A stretch of 64,000 nt of DNA from Solirubrum puertoriconensis (GTDB lineage: Bacteria > Bacteroidota > Bacteroidia > Cytophagales > Hymenobacteraceae). Shown here piece after piece: positions 59,208-64,000 of the stretch. Under the pieces are notes generated by a model. It did not search any database. It had not been told where the DNA came from and saw only the letters and a list, made by a program, of their open reading frames with translations. A program made the position numbers and the translations under genes. The stretch is from contig NZ_LNAL01000006.1 of the NCBI RefSeq assembly GCF_001483135.1, forward strand, positions 1,054,003 to 1,118,002, read 5' to 3'. The stretch's first letter is position 1. Each line of letters starts with the position of its first letter.

Positions 59208-60083
59208 TTAAAACTTGTAGTCCTTATAGTCTTTCGTGAATTCGGCAGCGGCGATGGGCTGGTTGGCCACTACCTGCGAAAACTCGAACGACTCGAACAG
59301 GCCTTTGTCATCCCACACGGCCACGGCCAGTGGGAGCATGCTTTTTTGCTCCACGCACAAAATGGTGCGGCGGCCGTAGGCATTGGGTAGCTGAAGCACG
59401 CGTCCCGCGGGTAGCGGCGTGGTGTAATCTACTTTGTTGCGCTCCACAATGCGATACTCGCCGCAGCCGTAGCGCTCAGCAATTTTGCCCACGGTTTCGC
59501 CGGCCGAGGTTTTGTGGCTTATGTAGCGGAACTGCGGAAAGTCGGAGCGAAGCAGGTAGCACGGGCGCCCCTGAATGGTGGTGTCGCCGGCGTAGCGGAA
59601 CGAGCGGCGGTAGGCATCGGAGCGTTGCGGAGCGGTGCGAATGAGGTCGGCAATGGTACCGTAACCGGCATCGGTTACCGCGTGGTGCTGCGTGCGGCGC
59701 ATCAGCGTGCCGTTTGGATCGAGGCTGAGCGTGACGTACGGAAACCGGTTGGGGTACACCCACGCGTCGCCGTCGTTCTGGCCCTGCACCCACAGCACCT
59801 CTATGCCGTTATTGTTGCGCACATACACCCGCAGCGGCGAGCTGGCCACTTTCATTTGCGACTGCACTTGCTGGTATTTGCCGCCGTGCCGCTCGCTGGC
59901 TTTTACGTTGCAGCGCAACGTTTGCAAGCGGCTGATTGCTGCCGAAAGCCGGGTGAGCAGATTATCGATGGAAGGAGCATCGGCGCTGATGCCAGCCCTA
60001 GGTGGTACGGCAGGCGCTGGTGAAGGAGCAACGGGTGCCAGAAGCGAAACCACAACCGGCAACCAGTTTAACGAAAACAACAT
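59208..60083 (-). CDS. secreted DUF1571-like protein with internal LysM-type insertion
   Basis: The 291-residue product has a signal peptide (LNWLPVVVSLLAPVAPSPA) and a LolA-like beta domain of the DUF1571 type (LQTLRCNVKASERHGGKYQQ, VWVYPNRF-type strands, GTIADLIRTAP). Into this is inserted, at about 190-245, a segment ISHKTSAGETVGKIAERYG with YRIVERN and LPAGRVLQLP, the pattern of a LysM peptidoglycan-binding domain. The DUF1571 core then resumes (ILCVEQKSMLPLAVAVWDDKG) and ends in DYKF. It probably sits in the periplasm, with LysM binding cell wall. Start at 60083. The insertion is unusual and deserves structural comparison. Confidence 0.7.
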   Translation of the reverse strand: MLFSLNWLPVVVSLLAPVAPSPAPAVPPRAGISADAPSIDNLLTRLSAAISRLQTLRCNVKASERHGGKYQQVQSQMKVASSPLRVYVRNNNGIEVLWVQGQNDGDAWVYPNRFPYVTLSLDPNGTLMRRTQHHAVTDAGYGTIADLIRTAPQRSDAYRRSFRYAGDTTIQGRPCYLLRSDFPQFRYISHKTSAGETVGKIAERYGCGEYRIVERNKVDYTTPLPAGRVLQLPNAYGRRTILCVEQKSMLPLAVAVWDDKGLFESFEFSQVVANQPIAAAEFTKDYKDYKF

Positions 60084-60141
60084 GTGAGCAACGGTAAGGT
60101 GGAAACCGGATACAGCACGGGTGCGCAGTAGCAATTAAGCG

Positions 60142-60441
60142 TTAGTTGAGGCTGATTTTGGGCAAGCGCGAAGCCGAGCTGTCGAACACAAACAGTTCAT
60201 CGATTTCAATTTGCTTCAGAAATCGGTAAAGCGGAAACTGTTCTACCACAGCCCGCACGGTTTCGGCGTTGGGCCCCTGCATGGTAACCCACCCACGCGA
60301 ACGGTCGGCGCTAATGGCGTACGATACCACGATGTTCTCCTCGATGAGGTTGTTGATGAAGGCCCGGTGGCGCGGGATGAGTGCCACAAATTCTTCGTCG
60401 AAGAAATCGGGTAAGCGCAACGACACTACGTAAATGCCCAT
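60142..60441 (-). CDS. small ferredoxin-fold protein (muconolactone isomerase/YCII-like)
   Basis: The 99-residue product has the alternation of strand and helix of a dimeric alpha/beta barrel: IYVVSLRLPDFFDEEFVALIP, RAFINNLIEENIVVSYAIS, RGWVTMQGPNAETVRAVVEQF and LFVFDS. YCII-like and muconolactone isomerase-like proteins share this fold; key catalytic residues cannot be recognised. It lies 58 bases beyond the start of the DUF1571 gene on the same strand, so they may be one unit. Confidence 0.5.
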   Translation of the reverse strand: MGIYVVSLRLPDFFDEEFVALIPRHRAFINNLIEENIVVSYAISADRSRGWVTMQGPNAETVRAVVEQFPLYRFLKQIEIDELFVFDSSASRLPKISLN

Positions 60442-60554
60442 GGATAAATCGGCAACTGAGCCTTGCCGCGTAAACGCCGCTCTGAAATGGAAAGTTGGGC
60501 TAAACCGGCCTCGGGTAGCAACTTTTTTCGATGGCAGCCGAACAAGCGGGCACT

Positions 60555-61322
60555 ATGCATTTTGCTGTAATCACTCCTACGCACAACCGCGCCGCCTACC
60601 TGCCCGAAGCCGTGCAGAGCGTACGCGCCAGCGTGCTGGCCCCGTTACCTGAGGCCAGCTACGAGCACCTAATTCTCGACAACGCCTGTTCCGACGATAC
60701 AGCTCGCTTTCTGCGCGAGGCTACCGGCTGGGAGGGCCCAGCCATCCGGAGCTGGCAGCACTCCGGTACCAACGCCATGGCTCCGGGTGCCGCGCGGCAC
60801 TTGCTTATTGGCCACGCCCAGCCCGAAAGCTGGCTCGTTCCGCTCGACGACGACGACCTAATGCTGCAGCGCACGCTCTACCATTACGGCGCTCAAATTG
60901 AGGCTAATGCAGGCAAGCAGTGGTTTGTAACTGACTTTCTGCGGGTAGATGAAGAGCGGCGCTACCTACCCGGCGAGGATTACTACACCTGGCGGTTCGA
61001 CACCCCCGCCGACATGCTGCGCGCCATTTTCAAGGCCGAGCACTTCATCCAGGGCAACGTGTGTTTCAGCCACGCGCTCTACCGCGAAGTGGGTGGCTAC
61101 GATGAGCAGCTGCGCATGGCCGAAGACCTTGATTTGTACGTGCGCTTTCTGCTGGCCAACCACTTACCCGTGCTTTGCCCGCACATCAGCCATTTGCACC
61201 GCTTCCACAGCTCCAACGTGAGCATTGGGGTAGATGCCGCGCGCCACGGCGCCGACTTGCAGGTGATTTACCGCAAATACGCCAATCAGTTGCAAGCCCT
61301 AGGTGTTCCGGAGCCGGAGTAG
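60555..61322 (+). CDS. glycosyltransferase family 2
   Basis: The 255-residue GT-A enzyme has the N-terminal ITPTHNRAAYLPEAVQSV, the DXD-like metal site in WLVPLDDDDLML (about 95), and FSHALYREVGGYDEQLRMAEDLDLYVR (in part; acidic base region). No membrane helix is present, so it is a cytoplasmic or peripheral transferase for an envelope sugar; donor and acceptor are unknown. An in-frame ATG at 60531 is an alternative start, but MHFAVITPT at 60555 begins the fold directly. Confidence 0.88.
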   Translation: MHFAVITPTHNRAAYLPEAVQSVRASVLAPLPEASYEHLILDNACSDDTARFLREATGWEGPAIRSWQHSGTNAMAPGAARHLLIGHAQPESWLVPLDDDDLMLQRTLYHYGAQIEANAGKQWFVTDFLRVDEERRYLPGEDYYTWRFDTPADMLRAIFKAEHFIQGNVCFSHALYREVGGYDEQLRMAEDLDLYVRFLLANHLPVLCPHISHLHRFHSSNVSIGVDAARHGADLQVIYRKYANQLQALGVPEPE

Positions 61323-61611
61323 TACCTAGGGAGCTACCGCTTTCCCAAATTCCTGCCTGGGCAATATGCCCAACGCTTGGGTTGTCAAGTCGAATACCGA
61401 GGCCACATCGGCACCCAGTACTAGGTGCTGTGCGTGCCCGGATAATAGGTCATTGAGGTAAAGCAATAAGGTTCAGATGTCGGGGGCAGTAATGAGTGCA
61501 CCAGAGCCCATACGTGCGTGAGCATACTGGCATGCACCGCAGCGTCTTCGGATGATGGCGTTATGACCTAGTGTATGGTATGCGCTCTGGCGCGAGCCCG
61601 CTTTGCTTGTG

Positions 61612-62916
61612 CTACTGCTGTTGCGCCTGACGGTAAATGGTACCACCTTTCATCACCCATTGCACCTGCCGCAGCGCCTGCACGTCCTGTGTCGGGTCGC
61701 CGGCTACGGCTACAAGGTCGGCAAGCAGCGTGGGAGCTACGCGGCCTCGGTCGGGGAGGTGAAACAGCTTGGCGTTGCCGCTGGTAGCACCCCGCAGCAC
61801 CTCTAGCGGGGTAAAGCCGTGCTCGCGCACCAGCAACTCTAGCTCGCGCACGTTATCGCCGTGGGCAAACACGCCTACGTCGCCGCCAATGGCCAGCGCC
61901 ACTCCGGCTTTGCGCGCTGCTTGCATGCTCTGGCGTTTGTGGGCAATGCGCTCGGGCTCGGGGGTTTGGCCTTTGCGCCAGCCGCGGTATTGCGAAATGG
62001 CGTCGCCGGCGGCCACGGTGGGGCACAGCGCAACGCCGCGCTGGCGCATCAGCTTAAACACTTCGGCCGTACCATCGTCACCGTGCTCTATGGTTTCGAC
62101 GCCGGCCAATGTTGCCCTGCGCATGCCTTCGGGGGTTGAGGCGTGCGCCACTACCGGCTTACCTAGGGAGCGGGCAGTGACTACCAGCAGGTTAAGCTCG
62201 TCTTGCGAAAACGTGGGTACCGAAGGGCTGGTGGCCGAGAGGCGGTAATCGGCGTACACTTTAACGATGTCGGCGCCTTTGCCAATTTGCTCGCGCACGG
62301 CCCGCACAATTTCATCGGGGCCGCTTACCTCTTGTGCGCCTTGGGGTACCTCCACATCAACCGAAAGCTTGGGGCCATAACAGCCCGTAGCTACTATGGC
62401 TCGGGTGGCAATCAGCAACCTAGGGCCCGGTATCAGGCCCTGCTCAATGGCTTGCTTCAGGCCAACATCGGCGTAGTCGGCGCCTTCGGTGCCTAGGTCG
62501 CGGGCGGTGGTAAAGCCCGCTTGCAGCGTACGGGCTGCGTGTGCGGTGGCCCGTGCCACGCGCAATGCCTGCGACTCAAGCAGTACCTGATCGTTCCAGG
62601 TAGTTTCGTTGTAAGGGTGCAGCAACATGTGCGAGTGCCCTTCGATAAGTCCTGGTAGCAACGTGAGGCCCGGCAACGCCACGGTGCGCGCCCCGGCCGG
62701 CGTTGGCAACTGATTGGCCGGCCCCACAGCCCTGATTCGTTCTCCCTCTACCAACACCGCCCACCCGGGGTGCAACGCTTCGCCATCGAACACTGCCGCC
62801 GGTTGCAACACAATAAGCTGCGGAGTAGAAGTGGGCGTTTGGGCCTTGGCGTGCCCGAAGTGCAGCAGCAAAGCCGCTCCGACAACCAGCTTGCCTACGT
62901 GCGAACAAAGAATCAT
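61612..62916 (-). CDS. secreted amidohydrolase family protein (imidazolonepropionase-like)
   Basis: The 434-residue metal-dependent hydrolase has a signal peptide (LVVGAALLLHFGHAKAQ) and the amidohydrolase motifs GLIEGHSHM (HxH), IVKVYADY (bridging Lys), VVAHAST, ETIEHGDDG and ALAIGGDVG, all in order. Secreted relatives act as prolidase-like or Xaa-peptidase-type carboxypeptidases; the substrate is not evident. It ends with QRQAQQQ-type low complexity. Divergent from the metallophosphoesterase gene; the gap between is strongly AT-rich. Confidence 0.9.
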   Translation of the reverse strand: MILCSHVGKLVVGAALLLHFGHAKAQTPTSTPQLIVLQPAAVFDGEALHPGWAVLVEGERIRAVGPANQLPTPAGARTVALPGLTLLPGLIEGHSHMLLHPYNETTWNDQVLLESQALRVARATAHAARTLQAGFTTARDLGTEGADYADVGLKQAIEQGLIPGPRLLIATRAIVATGCYGPKLSVDVEVPQGAQEVSGPDEIVRAVREQIGKGADIVKVYADYRLSATSPSVPTFSQDELNLLVVTARSLGKPVVAHASTPEGMRRATLAGVETIEHGDDGTAEVFKLMRQRGVALCPTVAAGDAISQYRGWRKGQTPEPERIAHKRQSMQAARKAGVALAIGGDVGVFAHGDNVRELELLVREHGFTPLEVLRGATSGNAKLFHLPDRGRVAPTLLADLVAVAGDPTQDVQALRQVQWVMKGGTIYRQAQQQ

Positions 62917-63004
62917 TAGAGGTATGAAATGGAATATTCAGCAGCAGATGAGCTGCAAGAGATAATAGCTCAAGTAAGCTAGGGATGTTAATGCTATTCA
63001 AATG

Positions 63005-63060
63005 ATCATTAGATAAATTTAAAATATTATAAAAATTATGTAAATTATATGATAAGCACC
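63005..63060. promoter_or_regulatory. AT-rich divergent promoter region
   Basis: This stretch is almost entirely A and T (for example AAATATTATAAAAATTATG), in sharp contrast to the rest of the window, and lies between the divergent amidohydrolase and metallophosphoesterase genes. I see no exact TAnnTTTG match. Confidence 0.4.
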
Positions 63061-63073
63061 TTGCTTGGTTGGT

Positions 63074-64000
63074 ATGAGGTATTTCGGTGTATTCGAGCGG
63101 CTTTGCAGGAATGTTGGGCTTGCGCTTTTGTTGTTTGGTAGTAGCATAATGTGCTGTGCCCAGCGTTTTGCCTGCATCGGCGACTACGGCTTCGAAGGAC
63201 AACCCCTGCGCGATGTTTCCAACATGATCAAAAGCTGGAATCCTGAATTCATCATCACCACCGGGGACAACAACTACGAATCAGGCGAAGCCGCCACCAT
63301 CGACCGCAACATCGGGCAATACTTTCACGACTATATCTTTCCTTATGCGGGAGCCTACGGTACGGCCTCTCCCAAGGCCGAGAACCGATTCTTTCCGAGC
63401 ATCGGCAACCACGATGTATACACTGAAAACGGCAAACCCTATCGCGACTTTTTTACGCTGCCCGGAAACGAGCGGTATTACGAGTTCACGCGTGGAAACC
63501 TGCACTTCTTCGTTCTGAACAGCGACCCAAGCGAACCTGACGGCACCAGCAGTACTTCGGTGCAGGGGCAGTGGCTAAAGCAAAAGATGGCCGAATCGAA
63601 GAAACCCTGAAAGATAGTGTACTTCCACCACGCGCCATTTTCGTCGGGCCATTACGGCGACATTGCCTACATGCACTGGCCGTTTAAGGAATGGGGAGCA
63701 TCGTTGGTGATGGCCGGGCACAACCACCACTACGAGCGGATTATTGTAGATGGCCTGACGTACATTGTGAACGGCTTGGGAGGCAAAAATATCTACGGCA
63801 TAGGGCCGAAGAAAGCCTATTCGCAGTCTTTGTACGCCGGAGACTACGGAGCAATGCTGCTGGAAGCGTCGGCAAACACCCTGAGCCTAAAGTTTATAAC
63901 CCGGTCCGGCGTCGAAGTTGATGCTACAACGCTTATCCGGACCGTATTGCCCGTAACGCTGAGCAGCTTTCAGGCCACGCGGCGCGGCAATGAGGCTGTG
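63074..64000 (+). pseudogene. metallophosphoesterase with probable T9SS tail, interrupted by in-frame TGA (partial)
   Basis: The frame opens at ATG 63074 with a signal peptide (GLALLLFGSSIMCCAQ), then the purple-acid-phosphatase motifs GDYG, GDNNYE and GNHD, and stops at TGA (63608-63610, codon 179). The same frame continues without break to the window's end with FHHAPFSSGH, GHNHHYER and LPVTLSSFQATRRGN, the last resembling the linker to a type IX secretion sorting domain. The stop replaces a codon that in relatives is usually Trp (W-K-I-V-Y-F), so TGG to TGA is the likely event. Either a recent nonsense mutation or a sequencing error; readthrough is less likely. The 3' end is outside the window. 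Confidence 0.8.

Larger units (their letters stand above)
583..62497. repeat. highly iterated palindrome CCTAGG, about 90 copies
   Basis: I count about 90 CCTAGG hexamers from 583 to 62492, about one per 700 bases, on both coding and intergenic DNA. At roughly 60 percent GC about 20 would be expected by chance. CTAGG preceded by A, G or T occurs only about 22 times, and CCTAG followed by A, C or T only about 20 times, so the whole hexamer is favoured. Many copies read CCCTAGGT or ACCTAGGT. In genes it usually encodes Leu-Gly or Pro-Arg, using the otherwise rare CTA codon. Counts were made by eye. Confidence 0.8.

Noticed and set aside
63608-63610. Selenocysteine at the in-frame TGA
   Set aside because: The position corresponds to Trp in relatives, not Cys, and no SECIS-like hairpin directly follows.
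1-64000. CRISPR arrays, tRNA, rRNA, insertion sequences, prophage
   Set aside because: I found no regular direct repeats with spacers, no cloverleaf I could fold, and no transposase, integrase or phage structural protein.

Overview
This 64 kb stretch looks like chromosomal DNA from a pigmented, aerobic member of the Bacteroidota, most likely Hymenobacter or a close relative in the Hymenobacteraceae. The evidence is high GC for the phylum, promoter -7 boxes of the Bacteroidota type (TAnnTTTG), weak use of Shine-Dalgarno sites, many lipoproteins with short N-termini, a metallophosphoesterase whose tail runs into the linker typical of type IX secretion C-terminal domains, and protein families common in that group (DUF4112, DUF2306, TMEM220, pirin, M2 peptidase). 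The genus is an inference from gene content and was not tested against a database.

Layout. 1-5.5 kb: RsbQ-like hydrolase (partial), mutS2, a secreted FN3 protein and murB. 5.5-12.5 kb: FHS sugar transporter, an unknown membrane coiled-coil protein, recQ, a DUF2306/lipoprotein pair. 12.5-19 kb: XRE-S24 repressor, pirin, erythromycin-esterase-like lipoprotein, a small AT-richer pocket (16.1-17.0 kb), M2 dipeptidase. 19-28.3 kb: M90/SEC-C peptidase, small tyrosine phosphatase, DbpA-like helicase, BrkB, DUF2062, SseB, cytochrome c and SCO lipoproteins, DUF4112, aldo-keto reductase. 28.3-37.2 kb: a DisA/DAC-domain protein, flavoprotein, Na+/H+ antiporter, ClC protein with CBS domains, MscS, cytosine-deaminase-like enzyme, STAS protein. 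37.2-49.6 kb: the AddB and AddA recombination nuclease-helicase genes, separated by acetyltransferases, a cytochrome c plus PQQ sugar dehydrogenase pair, TMEM220, an outer-membrane beta-barrel and a VKOR-like protein. 49.6-64 kb: lipoproteins, thioesterase, an extreme disordered protein, AlkD-like repair protein, the csp-deaD cold-shock locus, PA2169 protein, oxidoreductases, a DUF1571/LysM protein, glycosyltransferase, amidohydrolase, and a metallophosphoesterase interrupted by an in-frame TGA.

Functionally this is mostly core chromosome: DNA repair and recombination (MutS2, RecQ, AddA, AddB, AlkD-like, an S24 repressor), RNA metabolism in the cold (CspA, two DEAD-box helicases), envelope and osmotic homeostasis (MurB, MscS, ClC, antiporter, BrkB), and respiration accessories (SCO, two c-type cytochromes, sugar dehydrogenase). 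I see no prophage, insertion sequence, CRISPR array, rRNA or tRNA. Most transcription units end in long perfect hairpins, many of them bidirectional.

The most unusual window-wide signal is the palindrome CCTAGG. I count about 90 copies by eye, in coding and non-coding DNA alike, while CTAGG preceded by any other base occurs only about 22 times. This resembles the HIP1 palindrome of cyanobacteria. Other points worth checking are a divergent diadenylate-cyclase-like protein, an AddA whose nuclease lysine is replaced by arginine, and several apparently leaderless genes.
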